Both the position numbers and the translations under genes were made by a program. A stretch of DNA of 64,000 nt from Rachicladosporium sp. CCFEE 5018. Lineage: Eukaryota; Ascomycota; Dothideomycetes; Cladosporiales; Cladosporiaceae. Where the stretch lies: positions 2,363,919 to 2,427,918 of the forward strand of contig KZ111141.1 in assembly GCA_002077045.2 (NCBI GenBank). The letters are read 5' to 3'. Of the stretch, positions 1 through 11,225 are shown one piece after another. Under the pieces are notes generated by a model. It saw nothing but the letters and a program-made list of their open reading frames with translations, searched no databases and had not been told where the DNA came from. Position 1 is the first letter of the stretch, and every line of letters begins with the position of its first letter.

Positions 1-1659
1 TGTAGAATCAAGAGTGCAGAATCACGTCTTGTGATAGTACTCGTGACCAAACAATCGGCGTGGATGCTCGAGGTAGATTAACTTATATCTCATTATCTCT
101 CATCATCCACTGACGCCGATACGGAGCTCTGAGACCTGGTTCAGCGGATAGTGCACAGTCGCCAATCGTCCAAGCACATCCCAGCATCATACCAGATAGC
201 ACATCAACCATCTCAGCCCTGCACCGCGATTCCGCCAGCTGAAGCGCTACTCATCGCACTCGGCGGCCAAACCTTCTTATGAAAGACTCCACCGACATCC
301 AGTGCCCTTGGCGGGTATCCGGAATGCTAGGATGTTCTCTGATGCAACCCCAGCTTCTGCTTGCGCTGGAAATGCTGGCGAGACGGATGAGATGGCCTGC
401 AGGCAGGACAAGGGCGAAGGAGCGCTCCATGATGTCCAAGTTCAACGTAGTGTGATGGCCAGGAAATCCAGTGTAAGTCGTACTGGCCGTGGTCGTGATC
501 TTCAGCACACATATTTCACTGGTAGTTCCAGCAATTGGGCTCGCATTGAGAGAGAAATCAGGAGAAACAAGCGAGATAGAAGCTTGAGTCGAACCCACCG
601 ATCATTCACTTGCACGTTCCAGCTCGTCGCTTCGCTTCTGCGAACACTGTCCAGTGTAGGGATGCTGCGTAGCATGCCTTGACCAGCGTCCCAGCGAATA
701 GAGATTTCATCAGGTGCGACAGCGACGGAGTGCGGATCCGCTGACAATGCCTCCATGGCTACTGCCACTGACAGGGCCGTCGCATGCGGACCTGAATGGA
801 AGTTCGCAACTCGTGAGCGACCTGTCGATGGAACGCGACTTGATGACAACAGGTCCGGTACGCTGCTGCACTTTCTCCGACTTGGTCGAGAGAATCACAA
901 GTGTTGATGTTGAGATGCAAACGAGAACCTACCCGGCACCTTAGAAAATATCGCCAAGGCGAGCCAATCGGCACCGCCTTCATGCAGGAACCCGACTGGC
1001 TCTTGCCGTTAGATCTGTCACTCCAACGCTAGAAAACGCGCTAAATGCGCTCTGCCCTGCGGGCAGCGTACACGAGTGTGCCCGACACGCGACGACCACG
1101 CGGCGAGCACGCCGGTATTGTTGAGGTACAAAGTCGGGTATCGAAACTACCGAAGGTTTTGCAACTCGACTGGTAAGCGGCGGCTGGGCTTGCAGTCGAG
1201 CTCTGATCTGCGAGATGGCTTCAGCGATCAAGCGGGAGGGAAATTTGACACCACCTCCTTCCGTCTTTGGCTGCGGTTGAGGCGAATCTTCTATCGTGTG
1301 CATTGGCCACACTCTGCCGCCATGGCTCGAATAAGCATCCTCCACAACCGACTGCACGCGGCTACGACTCCGGACACTGCCATACGAGATGCCGCCCGGC
1401 TACTGGTAAAGTACATCAATCTCATGCGACCCCAGTCTCCTTTCCTTCAACCACCCGCCTTCATTTGCGTTTGTTGCTCTATTTTCGCTGTGCACTGTCG
1501 TTGCCAGCTCACACTCCTTACATAGTTCCATACTTCTAATACAGCTGCTCGCTACTCGAGCAGTATTTCCTGATCCACCTCCGAGTTTCAGACGTCCGAC
1601 GACTCCTGCACGCGAAACTGAAACTAGACACTACGTTCAAAACCCCACTACTTCTCACG
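1..1659. other. Intergenic, no supported gene
   Basis: Only short overlapping frames on both strands (up to 149 codons) occur, with no recognisable domain, no coherent exon chain and no codon bias. The last 120 bp before 1660 are probably the leader of the tannase gene. An upstream exon carrying a signal peptide for that gene could hide here, but I could not identify one. Confidence 0.6.
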
Positions 1660-3343
1660 ATGGCATTGGCATCCTGCGCAGCTCTCTGCGCGAGCTTGAG
1701 CTTCAATGTTGGCTTCCAAGTCACACCCTACTCCTGCACGCCTCACGCCGCTGGCGTAGCAGTGAGCACCGCGTCCGGCCAGTCCAGCGTTGGTTGCGCG
1801 ACATCCTTCACACCCACTGTCGATGTCTGCCAGGTCACACTCGGCATCAAGACTTCCGGAACCGGCAATGTGTACTCTGAGGTGTGGCTGCCGAATAACA
1901 ACGCCAGCTCGTGGAACGGCAGGACCTTGACTACCGACAATGGGGGTGTCAATGGATGCGTGCACTATGTCGATATGGCGTATGTCACTGGACTCGGCTT
2001 CGCTGCAATTGGCGACAATGCAGGACACAACGTACGTCTTGAAAATTGGAGAATTTCGAGGATGTCCAGACACTAACACCGCGCAGGGCTCGAGTTTCGA
2101 CATGACCTGGTCGCTGAACAACAACGAAGCCATCATTGACTGGTCCCACCGTGCGCGCCATGCAGCTGTCGTCACCGGCAAATCTGTCGTGAATCAGTTC
2201 TACAAGAAAGCTTCCGCCTACAACTACTACCTCGGATGCTCCGCTGGTGGTGCTCAAGGTCTGCAGTCAGCCCAGAAGTACCCGAGTGACTTCAATGGCA
2301 TCATTGCTGGATCATCTGCAAACGATTTCAACCACTTGCAAGACTGGAGCAGCCGTTTCCTGCAGCTGACCGGCCCAGTTGGAGACCCAAAGTTCTTGAA
2401 CGCGACGCAATGGCTCACCGTGCAAGCTGCGATCTTCGCGCAGTGCGACAAGGCAATTGATGGTGTCGATGATGGCATCCTCGAGGACCCCACTCAATGC
2501 CGCTTCGACTCGTCCGTCCTCGCCTGCAACGCGACAGTGACCACGAACTGCCTTACTTCCACGCAAGTCAACACAATCAACAAGGTCTTCACCGAGCTCT
2601 ACGACACCCAAGGTCGTCTCCTCTACCCGTCTCTGCTCTACGGTGCTCAGTATGATGCCTTCCGCCTTGGACAGCTGTCTGGAGGACCTCAGGGTATCGC
2701 ACAAGATTGGTTCCGTGGTGGCATTCACAACGACTCGTCCTTCAATGTCGCTAACGTGGGCCAATCGGACTACGCTCTTGCCGACTCGCTCGACAATCTT
2801 CACGGCAACCCGTCAGCCTTCTCAGCTGACTTGAACGCATTCAAGAACGCGAACGGCAAGATCATGATGTACCACGGCATGGCCGATCCTCTCGTATCGA
2901 GCTCAAATTCGCAACGCTACTACCTCAAGGTCGCTAAGACCATGGGCCTCACGAACACCCAGATCGATCCTTTCCTGCGATACTTCCGCGTTGCTGGTAT
3001 GGCTCACTGCGGTGTTGGTGGTATCTCAGGCGCCGGCGCATGGATGTTCGGACAGTCAGGCATGGCCTCGTCTGCGCCCAACAACATCATCACCAACTTG
3101 GTCAACTGGGTCGAGAAGGGTCAGGCACCGGACACCCTGCAAGGAACAAAGTTTTGGTATGACACTCCGGCTTGGGGAATCCAGTTCCAGAAGAACCACT
3201 GCCGCTTCCCGTACAGGACGACTTACAACGGTGGTGATTCGACGAAGCCTAGTGGATGGAGCTGCAATTTGATCAGCGATTGGCAGACTTGTGCTGTGGG
3301 AGCACACCCCAGGCTGTGGAATGCTGATGGCACGTTCCAGTAG
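1660..3343 (+). CDS. Tannase / feruloyl esterase family hydrolase (copy 1)
   Basis: Two exons, 1660-2031 and 2087-3343. The 55-bp intron has donor GTACGT, a CTAAC branch site and acceptor GCAG. The product is 542 aa. Family features are the nucleophile motif GCSAGG (Cys175-Ser176), the acid in GMADPL (Asp391) and AHCG (His431-Cys432). This is the CS-D-HC arrangement in which a disulfide joins the cysteines beside the catalytic Ser and His. Members are secreted esterases that release gallate or ferulate from plant polyphenols and cell-wall esters; substrate cannot be told from sequence. The N-terminus starts almost directly at the mature-like part and has only a weak hydrophobic stretch without a basic n-region, so a secretion signal exon may be missing upstream. 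Function class is secure; start is uncertain. Confidence 0.9.
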
Positions 3344-3668
3344 AGGATTGCTTTGTTAGATGCATGGCGAGGCGTCGGGTTTAGATCGCTTGTGCGGCCA
3401 TATAGCGGGCCGTGCACAATATACACAGTACACGAAGCTAATCAGCATACTCTCGTTATCACTTCCTGCATATCTACTGTTCGTGCCGACACGTTATATC
3501 AGGCTCATGTGATGTTGTCTGTACCGGAAGTAGCAAGGCCAGATATGAGGCTCGGCGGCACTTGGATGCTCCACAAAGTCTATCTGCGCCACATCTTTGG
3601 TGACATATGAATGTCAATCACTTATATTTCCCGATCATCTTCATACCCTTTCCACACACCTTGACATC
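3344..3668. other. Intergenic between tannase and COQ5
   Basis: Contains the 3' end of the tannase transcript unit and the COQ5 promoter/leader. No open frame of note and no clear TATA box were seen. Confidence 0.6.
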
Positions 3669-4700
3669 ATGTCCGCCCATCTATCAAGCGCCTCGAAGCG
3701 CATTCGCCTCAGCCAACGAGCGCCATGGGCTTGCCAAAGTTGCCAAAGGTCATTCGCCTCGTCCACGAGATGGCAATTAGAGCGTACGGCGGAGGAGAAG
3801 AAGGCGGAGGAGAGAACGACACACTTTGGCTTTGATACTGTGGCGGAGAGCTTGAAGGCTAGCAAAGGTATACTGCTACGAGATTCTGAGCGAGTTTGGG
3901 AGCAATGATGCTGATCAAGTGTGTACGCAGTCGCAAGCGTGTTCTCCTCAGTAGCATCGAGCTATGACACCATGAACGATCTCATGTCACTGGGCATACA
4001 CAGGCTATGGAAAGATCACTTCGTTCGAGGCCTCAACCCCGGCATTCGACCTAGCAGCGCAATTCCAGACCAAGGTCAAAGAATATTGGACATAGCCGGC
4101 GGGACAGGTGACATCGCGCTGCGAATGCTTGAGCATGCAACACGAGTGAACCGCGATACCACCGCACACGTTACAGTGTCAGACATCAACCCAGAGATGT
4201 TGGCAGAAGGTCGTAAGAGGCTATCACAAACACCCTACGCCGCCGCCGGGCGAATAGACTTCCTCGAAGCGAATGCAGAGGATCTCAGTGCTATCCCGGA
4301 CGCGAGTATAGACCTCTACACAGTCGCCTTTGGCATCCGAAACTTCACGCACAAGGACGTGGCGCTGAAAGAGGCATATCGAGTCCTGAAGCCTGGAGGG
4401 GTCTTCGCCTGTCTCGAGTTTGCGCCAAACCTGGGAAACCCGCTGTTCAACGCAGTGTATAAGCGATGGAGCTTCAGTGCGATCCCCCTGATCGGGCAGC
4501 TTGTAGCGAGCGACCGTGATAGCTATCAATATCTCGTTGAGAGCATCGAGAGATTTCCGAAGCAGTCGGACTTTGCGGGTATGATACAGGAGGCTGGCTT
4601 CGTGGTGCCTGGCGCTAGAGGAGAGGGACTTGAGGGAGGATGGGAAGATCTGAGTCTGGGTATCGCGGCGATACACAAGGGTGTCAAGCCGGTGAAGTGA
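3669..4700 (+). CDS. coq5: COQ5, 2-methoxy-6-polyprenyl-1,4-benzoquinol methylase (copy 1)
   Basis: Exons 3669-3867 and 3931-4700 (63-bp intron, branch CTGAT) give 322 aa. The N-terminal about 45 residues are rich in Arg/Ser with few acids, as expected for a mitochondrial presequence. Next comes the UbiE/COQ5 signature YDTMNDLMSLGIHRLW, SAM motif I DIAGGTG at residues 120-126, and the second family signature RVLKPGGVF. The enzyme makes the C-methylation in ubiquinone synthesis, in the matrix-side CoQ complex. The splice join restores the conserved VFSSVASSYD stretch, which fixes the intron. The ATG at 3669 is chosen because it begins the presequence; an in-frame ATG at 3597 would add 24 residues unlike a targeting peptide. 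The gene looks intact. Confidence 0.96.
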
Positions 4701-5544
4701 GGGAGGGGCATGCAACAACCGCAGTCGTGTATGACATCCGCCGGTCTATACCTGGCGATAATCTCGTAAGACACCCTGCCCAGCCTCGAGTCGGTGCAAA
4801 TATTACAGGAAAGACGGTGGAGGCGACTTCGAGGCCGTCACGCCAAGCGTATGCCTAGCAGAGTGGTTCTCCAAAGAGCTCGCCTTTCGAACTCCCAAGA
4901 TGCAAGTCGTACACAGATCCTCAACTGGGTGCAACTCATCGACCTGGGAGTAGTGTCGAGACCATTGGAGAGACTGACACGCATGCTTCGACCATGTGGA
5001 GATAGGATATTGGTCTGTACACATATGTAACAGTAGATAGCATGCCGTGGCTTCGCAGTTGCGCGTGACCCTACAACTGACACACGCATTGCTCGCTCGT
5101 CGAGATATCCAGCCCTTCGCTTCCAATAATGCTATCATGGAGTACTTTCAAAAAACCCCGTTGGTCCGAGCGCGCCTGCCCTCATCGCGTCTCTGCTTGC
5201 CGCTCACTACATCCGACCATTAAACACGCCCGTTCCTAGACCTCATGGCGGGCGACGATGTGGGAGCTGAAGTCTACTTTGCCAGTCCACCAACGACAGC
5301 TGGAGATCACCGTGATCAAGGCTTCTGGCAATTTGCGGCAGCCCAGTGCATTCCCGGCCTTCGTGCGGAGGTTGCGAACCCCTCTTGAAGCTCTACTTAG
5401 AGTACCTACATGCATCCGAGGGCACTATATGTAGAGCAGATGCAGTCCGATCATGGCCCTGTCCGCTACAGGTAGGGACGAGACTGTTTCATTTGGCAGC
5501 GGTACATTTGATTGGCTTACTCTCTCCGTCTCGTTCGTTGAATC
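4701..5544. other. Intergenic, COQ5 to monooxygenase
   Basis: About 0.84 kb with only short unsupported frames. It should hold the COQ5 3' end and the monooxygenase promoter. No further motif was recognised. Confidence 0.55.
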
Positions 5545-7356
5545 ATGGAGCACTACGACGCTGTTATTGTAGGCGCGGGCTTCGCTGGCATCTACCAGCT
5601 GTACCTCCTTCGCGCCCAAGGACTGAAATGTCTCGTCATTGACCAAGCTGGTGATGTCGGTGGCACGTGGTACTGGAATCTCTACCCAGGTTCGTTTACA
5701 AACGGGCTGTGAGCGATACACAACCTGACATGCATTCACAGGGGCGATGAGCGATACCGAGTCGTATGTGTATAGGTACTCATGGGACAAGGAACTGCTG
5801 AAGACCTACGAATGGAAGGAGCACTATGTCAAGCAACCGCAGGTCCTCGCCTACCTGGAACACGTCGTCGAGCGACACGATCTGCGGAAGGACATGCGGT
5901 TCAACACGCAGCTCGTCGGCGCAAACTGGGACGACGATTCGCAGACCTGGAAGCTCGACGTCTCCTCGGGGAAAGGCAAGATCGAATGTCGCTATCTGGT
6001 CACTGGTCTTGGACTCTTGAGCAAGCAAAACTACCCCGAGATCGACGGCCTCGATAGTTTCCAAGGTCAACTCCATCACACGGCAAAATGGCCCAAGGAC
6101 CTCGATCTGACCGGTCTGCGCGTGGGCGTTGTAGGCTGCGGCTCCACGGGCGTGCAAGTCATCACCGATATAGCCGGCAAAGTCAGCCACCTGACTTGCT
6201 TCCAACGGCATCCACAGTACTCCGTACCATCGGGCGACAAAGTCGTCACAGACGAGTATCGCAAATGGGTGAATGAGAATTACGACACGATCTGGGACGG
6301 TGTTTGGAATTCCATCACAGCGTTCGGCTTCAAGGAGAGCGAGCGAGCGTTCTCGGACGCCTCGCCTGAGGAGCGCGAGAAAGTCTTCCAGGAGAACTGG
6401 GATAAGGGCAATGGCTTCAGGTTCATGTTCGGCACTTTCAACGACTTAACGTTCAATCCCGAGGCAAACGAAGCAGCGTGCGACTTCATTCGGAAGAAGA
6501 TCGGCCAGATCGTCAAGGATCCGGAGAAGGCGAAGAAGCTCAAGCCCACGGATGTGTATGCTCGCCGGCCACTCTGTGATGGCCAGGCGAGGGGTGGCGC
6601 TTACTACGAGCAATTCAATCGCGAAAACGTGGACATTGTGGACTTAAAGGAGACGCCGATCGAGCGAGTAGAGGCGAAGGGTGTTCGGACTTCAGATGGC
6701 AAATTGCACGAGCTTGATGTGCTAGTCTTCGCCACTGGCTTCGATGCAGTCGAGGGCAACTACACGAGGATCAACATTCATGGGAGGGATGGCGTCAGTC
6801 TCGCAGAAGCATGGGATGAGCCTGGTCCGACCAGCTACTTAGGCTTCACGATGCCTGGATTCCCGAACTTCTTCGCTATCAGTGAGTCGCCATCCTAAGA
6901 GCCATCATTATTGCTGCTGACTGATGCCACGCAGCCGGCCCGAAAGGTCCCTTCACCAACATCCCACCGGCGGTCGAGACTCAAGTCCGCTTCATCAACA
7001 ACCTTATAGGCGCCGCCGAGAGCTCCTCCGAAGACAAGCCAAAAGCCATCGAGGCTACCCCAGAAGCTGAGAAGGATTGGAGTAAGCTGTGCGAAGAGCT
7101 TGCTGCAAACTCGTTGTTCTGGAAAGCGGAGGCAAGTTGCTTCACCCCTGATCGCCCCGGGTTGCTTGACTGACTTCATTGCCAGGACAATTGGATCTTC
7201 GGCGCCAACATCGCAGGCAAGCGCAGATGTCTCCGCTTCTTCTTCGGCGGGATGCAGGGCTATCGTCAGCAGTTGGAAAAGTGCGAGAAGAATGGGTATG
7301 CTGGCTTCAAGCCATTCGCGGACGGGAACAGCTCGGCTAGGGCGGTGAAATTGTAA
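5545..7356 (+). CDS. Baeyer-Villiger-type FAD/NADPH monooxygenase (copy 1)
   Basis: Four exons: 5545-5689, 5742-6881, 6935-7131 and 7186-7356; 550 aa, the normal length for single-domain BVMOs. FAD-binding GAGFAG is at residues 10-15, followed by the conserved GGTWYWNLYPGA. The BVMO fingerprint F-x-G-x3-H-x3-W-P is at 155-166, and the second Rossmann motif GCGSTG at 180-185 binds NADPH. These enzymes insert oxygen beside a ketone, giving esters or lactones; the substrate is unknown. Introns 1 and 2 are ordinary GT-AG. Intron 3 (7132-7185) starts with GC (GAG|GCAAGT) and ends in CCAG, a GC-AG intron: the only GT nearby breaks the conserved C-terminal frame. No biosynthetic core gene lies beside it, so a stand-alone catabolic role is more likely than a cluster tailoring step. 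Confidence 0.93.
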
Positions 7357-8053
7357 TGTACTTGACTATACTTGCCTATCTATGTCCTTCACAATGGCAC
7401 GAATGTCAATTGATACTCGGATGCGCGAGAGTGCCGCAAGTGAAGGATTTTGGGCCATTGCTCCATGAATGGGGACAGGTAGGTCGACAGCGTACTGGCA
7501 GTGACGGCTGGGAAGAGTCATATCGTTTTCGAGCGACGGCGAATCAAAAGTATAGTCCCTTCGCAAGCGATGGTCGTTGCCAAATCAAGATGACTGATGG
7601 TTGACTTACACAAGGTGTGAGGCAACAAGGGAAGCTCGAGAGTTCATGAATGTCGGCATGCCCAATCAGGAAGTCCGCCACTTGCTACGAACCATCCTGC
7701 CGCTGAGAACCCTTTCACCTTACGATTTCCTCGAGGTTGATCATACCATCATCCGAGAGTCCGTTACTATCAGCTACTCACCTACATGGCGGCATCGCAT
7801 ACTCGGAGTTCGGCCACCAGCCGGCATGCAGCCAAGTCGCCAAGTCAGCTTTTGTCCTGCAGCATTGAAGCTGTTTCGGGCATGTCGATTGCAGAGCATA
7901 GATAGCAGAGCTGCTTACGAGAGACTTCGCTGAAGTGCTAGCTACCATCCGCCTATCTGGTGAAGGATGGAGCGGGGACAGGTATATCAATGGTTCGGCA
8001 GGTAGGTCCCAGCTGCAGCCTCCTCGAAGATTCGCGAAGTAGGGTAGATCACA
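7357..8053. other. Intergenic, monooxygenase to amidase
   Basis: About 0.7 kb holding the monooxygenase 3' end and the amidase promoter. Open frames of up to 110 codons show no family resemblance. Confidence 0.55.
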
Positions 8054-10114
8054 ATGGCAAGCTCTCTCGTCACTTCAATTGCTGTCGCGCTGTCAGTCCA
8101 CTCAGTCATCGCTGCGCCCGTCCAACGCAGTCCTTTTACTCTCTTGCAGAAGACAAAGTCCGATAGTGCCATCTTCCAGCTCGGCAATGTCACTTACTTG
8201 GCGAATACCAAGTACCCCAAAGCGACTCTGAGCAGCGGATATGGTCCACGAATTGAGGCGCCGGATGTGCCGCTGACAGTACTATATACGAATGCATCTG
8301 TAGTCACCAAGGACATACTGGAGTCCACGATCGCAAGCTACCTTGAGATCGATGATGTCTTTTCCGAGGACTTCCTCGCGGGGCTTCTGCTGTCGTCGAC
8401 AGCTGCTGGCAAAGCTTCCATGGACGCTTCTGCTACTAGTTACATTCAGAGCTTAGGTATCGAGCATGTTGTCTACAGCAGTGCATTCAGTAAAGTCGGC
8501 GGTCATGGCGGACCCTCTGCTGCGTACGTTGATATCAGCGACAGCACGACTCTGCCTCCAGGTCCATACCTCGCTTCGTTCTACGGAGGCTCAGTTAGCT
8601 TGTCGACCGTCTACCGACTATACGAGGACACCTACCGCGACTTTCTTTATGGATCGTATGACCTCGATGATGGCAATGGCACCCACGCATACTTGGACTA
8701 CTCGTACCCAAGCTTCGGATATCCTGCGATCCCTATCCCATCACGACTCTACAGCTTGACCGATACTCGAGCAATGGCTGGCGATCGTGTAGCGATCAAG
8801 GATCTCTACGATATTAAGGGTCTCAAGACCACCGGTGGCTCTCGAGCATGGGAGTACATAGTCTCACCGGCCACGGCGAACGCTCCCTCAATTCAGAGAA
8901 TCGTGGACCAAGGCGGCGTGCTCGTCGGAAAGTTCAAGCTGGCTCAATTTGCCTCCGGTGCAAATCCATGGGACTGGCAAGATGAGCACTACCCCTTCAA
9001 CCCTCGGGGTGACGGCTGGCTGACTTGCTCTGCGTCGTCATCGGGAGGCGGGTGTTCTATTGCGGCGTACGACTGGCTCGACTTCGCTATCGGCAGCGAC
9101 ACTGGCTCGTCGATGAGACGTCCAGCAGCAGTCTCGGGCACCTACGGCCAACGCCCGAGTCAAGGTCTGATGTCTCTTGAGGGCGTGATGCCTCTCGGTG
9201 GCGCCACTGATACGGCTGGGGTCTTCTGCCGCGATCCTGTGAAGTGGTCTCGGTTCTCGAAGGCGTGGTACACACCCTCGCTGTTCCAGTCATCAAACAT
9301 CACGGGTCTCTCCGCTCTCGAGGTGCCAGACAACCAAGGCTTCCCAAAGACGATCCTCTACCCAACCGACTACCTACCGTTGAACAACTCTGCCGCCCAA
9401 GTGATTCTGCAGAACTTCATCGCAAACCTTACAACCGTGTTCGGCATGACAGTCAAAGAATTCAACTTCACAGCCACCATCCAGGCCGCTCCAGACCCAG
9501 CCGCAAACAACCTGACCTACCTTGCCAACGGTCCCTTAGGTGTGATAAACGCGTACACGCAATGGGAAGCCGTCGGCAAACCCCTCATCACAGCCTGGAA
9601 ATCACTCTTCAACGGCGCCTTCCCACCCATCGACTCCGCTCGGCGGCCAGGCTGGCGTCGCTACAACGAGACCGCGAACACTCCAGCAGCTTACATTGCT
9701 GCGCAGGCAGCTAAGAAGCTCGCCGTGGACTGGTATGAAGAGAACCTGCAGTACAGCACGCCCGAGTCCTGCTCCGAGAGCTTGATGCTGTTCGACATCG
9801 GCACCGGTGGGTTTCCGTCGTACCGGGAGTTGAACCTTAACGGCTTCCCGAATACCTCGTTCCTTGCTACGACGCCGAAAGGTGCGGCTATCAGCGTGGC
9901 GAATATCTGCCCGATATACGGGTGTGCGGACTATGTGGTGCCGATTGGAGAGGTGCCATATTTCTCCAACGTCACTTTCGTCACCGAGATGGTGCCTGTG
10001 ACTATCGATTTGGTGGTGAAGAGGGGGTGTGATTTTGTGCTGTTGAATATGATTGAGAGGTTGGCGGAGCTGGGAGTGTTGAAGTCTGTGAAGACGGGGA
10101 AGACTGCGTTTTAG
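8054..10114 (+). CDS. Secreted amidase-signature enzyme (copy 1)
   Basis: Single exon, 686 aa. Residues 1-21 form a signal peptide (hydrophobic core and VIAAP cleavage-like end). About 220 residues precede the amidase signature domain. The Ser-cisSer-Lys triad can be placed: Lys249 in VAIKDLYD, cis-Ser about 329 in the SSSGGG stretch, and nucleophile Ser353 in GSDTGSSMRRP. Many N-x-S/T sites (for example NNSA, NLTT, NETA) fit an extracellular glycoprotein. The family hydrolyses C-N amide bonds; the substrate is not predictable. It is longer than typical 500-550 aa amidases because of the N-terminal extension, a form I associate with fungal secreted members. It is probably separate from its neighbours, with 0.7-1.1 kb spacers on both sides. 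Confidence 0.92.
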   Translation: MASSLVTSIAVALSVHSVIAAPVQRSPFTLLQKTKSDSAIFQLGNVTYLANTKYPKATLSSGYGPRIEAPDVPLTVLYTNASVVTKDILESTIASYLEIDDVFSEDFLAGLLLSSTAAGKASMDASATSYIQSLGIEHVVYSSAFSKVGGHGGPSAAYVDISDSTTLPPGPYLASFYGGSVSLSTVYRLYEDTYRDFLYGSYDLDDGNGTHAYLDYSYPSFGYPAIPIPSRLYSLTDTRAMAGDRVAIKDLYDIKGLKTTGGSRAWEYIVSPATANAPSIQRIVDQGGVLVGKFKLAQFASGANPWDWQDEHYPFNPRGDGWLTCSASSSGGGCSIAAYDWLDFAIGSDTGSSMRRPAAVSGTYGQRPSQGLMSLEGVMPLGGATDTAGVFCRDPVKWSRFSKAWYTPSLFQSSNITGLSALEVPDNQGFPKTILYPTDYLPLNNSAAQVILQNFIANLTTVFGMTVKEFNFTATIQAAPDPAANNLTYLANGPLGVINAYTQWEAVGKPLITAWKSLFNGAFPPIDSARRPGWRRYNETANTPAAYIAAQAAKKLAVDWYEENLQYSTPESCSESLMLFDIGTGGFPSYRELNLNGFPNTSFLATTPKGAAISVANICPIYGCADYVVPIGEVPYFSNVTFVTEMVPVTIDLVVKRGCDFVLLNMIERLAELGVLKSVKTGKTAF

Positions 10115-11225
10115 GTACTGTGCATCGCTGATACCCGAGGGGGATCTTCTGACGTACTGGGAAGCGTAATGGAAGATACTCCCGTATGCTCAACTAGACA
10201 CCCGGTATAGACGCGATATGGCACTACGCTTTGAAGCCGAGCTCCCTTCGTAGGATTGGGGTTCGCGTCGTGAGTAGACATCTTCGAGCAAGCGTCTTCG
10301 TTTTCCCCTGACCACGCAACATCGTCTTAGGCATAGGAATTCGGCACTCCTCCATCTAGGCGTGCAAGTGTCGACGATCTGATGGAAGAACAGGAAGACC
10401 AACCAGCCCGTGACCAACACAGCAACTGCTGCCGAATCGCGGACCGTCCCCAGAGTTTCGAGACATCCGTCTGGGCCGCCGCATCAACCAATACAACAGT
10501 CATCATTGACCGCTGGCCAAGTCACCATACGGCCTCTTCACCGACATCTTGGACGGGCCATCTTCGCTTCTAGAGTTGTATAATAAGCAAGACTTAGGCC
10601 ATTTGTCGTTCTTTGTATCACGTTTGCGATTCGCCGCAGCCGCCCACACCCTTGTCGGTCCACGAACACCCGACGACGTCAAGTCTCGAAGCTCGTGACA
10701 GCCTCAACCGCCGTCCACGAGACCAGCCCCATCGCCTGGCCCAGCCGCTGCAACGTCGCGACCGTCTTGCAACAACTTCTCATAGCTGCAGCTTCGCCAT
10801 CTTGATCATCTGGCCGGGTTCGCAACATTGGCAATTCTCCACAACACGCCAGATCAGCTTATCAGTGCTCCGTCTCGACCTTTGTGCCTGAGTGCATACA
10901 CCGGACCCGAAGCCCGACTGCCTGCTGCCTCATCAACTGCTGCTGCACAACTTGTGCCTGATGGACTAAGACACTTGACGCATCTCCTTCTGTGCCTCGA
11001 CTCTCGCGGTCACCACATACACCTCTTACTCTTCGCTGCGCGAGAGTTTGTGAACATGGAGCACGCAAGCCACGGGACTCATAGCGTGACATCGACATAG
11101 CAAAGACACTCGACTCCATATACAGTCTTGTCTTTCGTTTCATCGTTAAGAAACTTGTCGAGCCTGTCAAAAACTTGGAGCTCGCTCAGCCGTCCGTCAG
11201 CTCGACTTGAGCAACAGGAACAGCC
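10115..11225. other. Intergenic / probable long ATG13 leader
   Basis: 1.1 kb without a supported gene. The second half (about 10600-11220) is pyrimidine-rich and lacks a coherent frame, as expected for a promoter with a long 5' leader before ATG13. Short ATG-initiated frames (for example 10828-11100) could act as upstream ORFs, but none shows conservation that I can judge. Confidence 0.5.

Noticed and set aside
588..598. tRNA T-arm-like GGGTTCGACTC on the minus strand
   Set aside because: The flanking bases do not form a T stem or acceptor stem; no complete cloverleaf.
251..1525. Overlapping frames of 115-149 codons at the window start
   Set aside because: They occur in several frames at once, carry no motif and do not join into a plausible gene.
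1660..10114. A biosynthetic or catabolic cluster of tannase, monooxygenase and amidase
   Set aside because: COQ5 lies among them, spacers are 0.3-1.1 kb, and no core synthase, transporter or regulator is present. Proximity alone is not enough.
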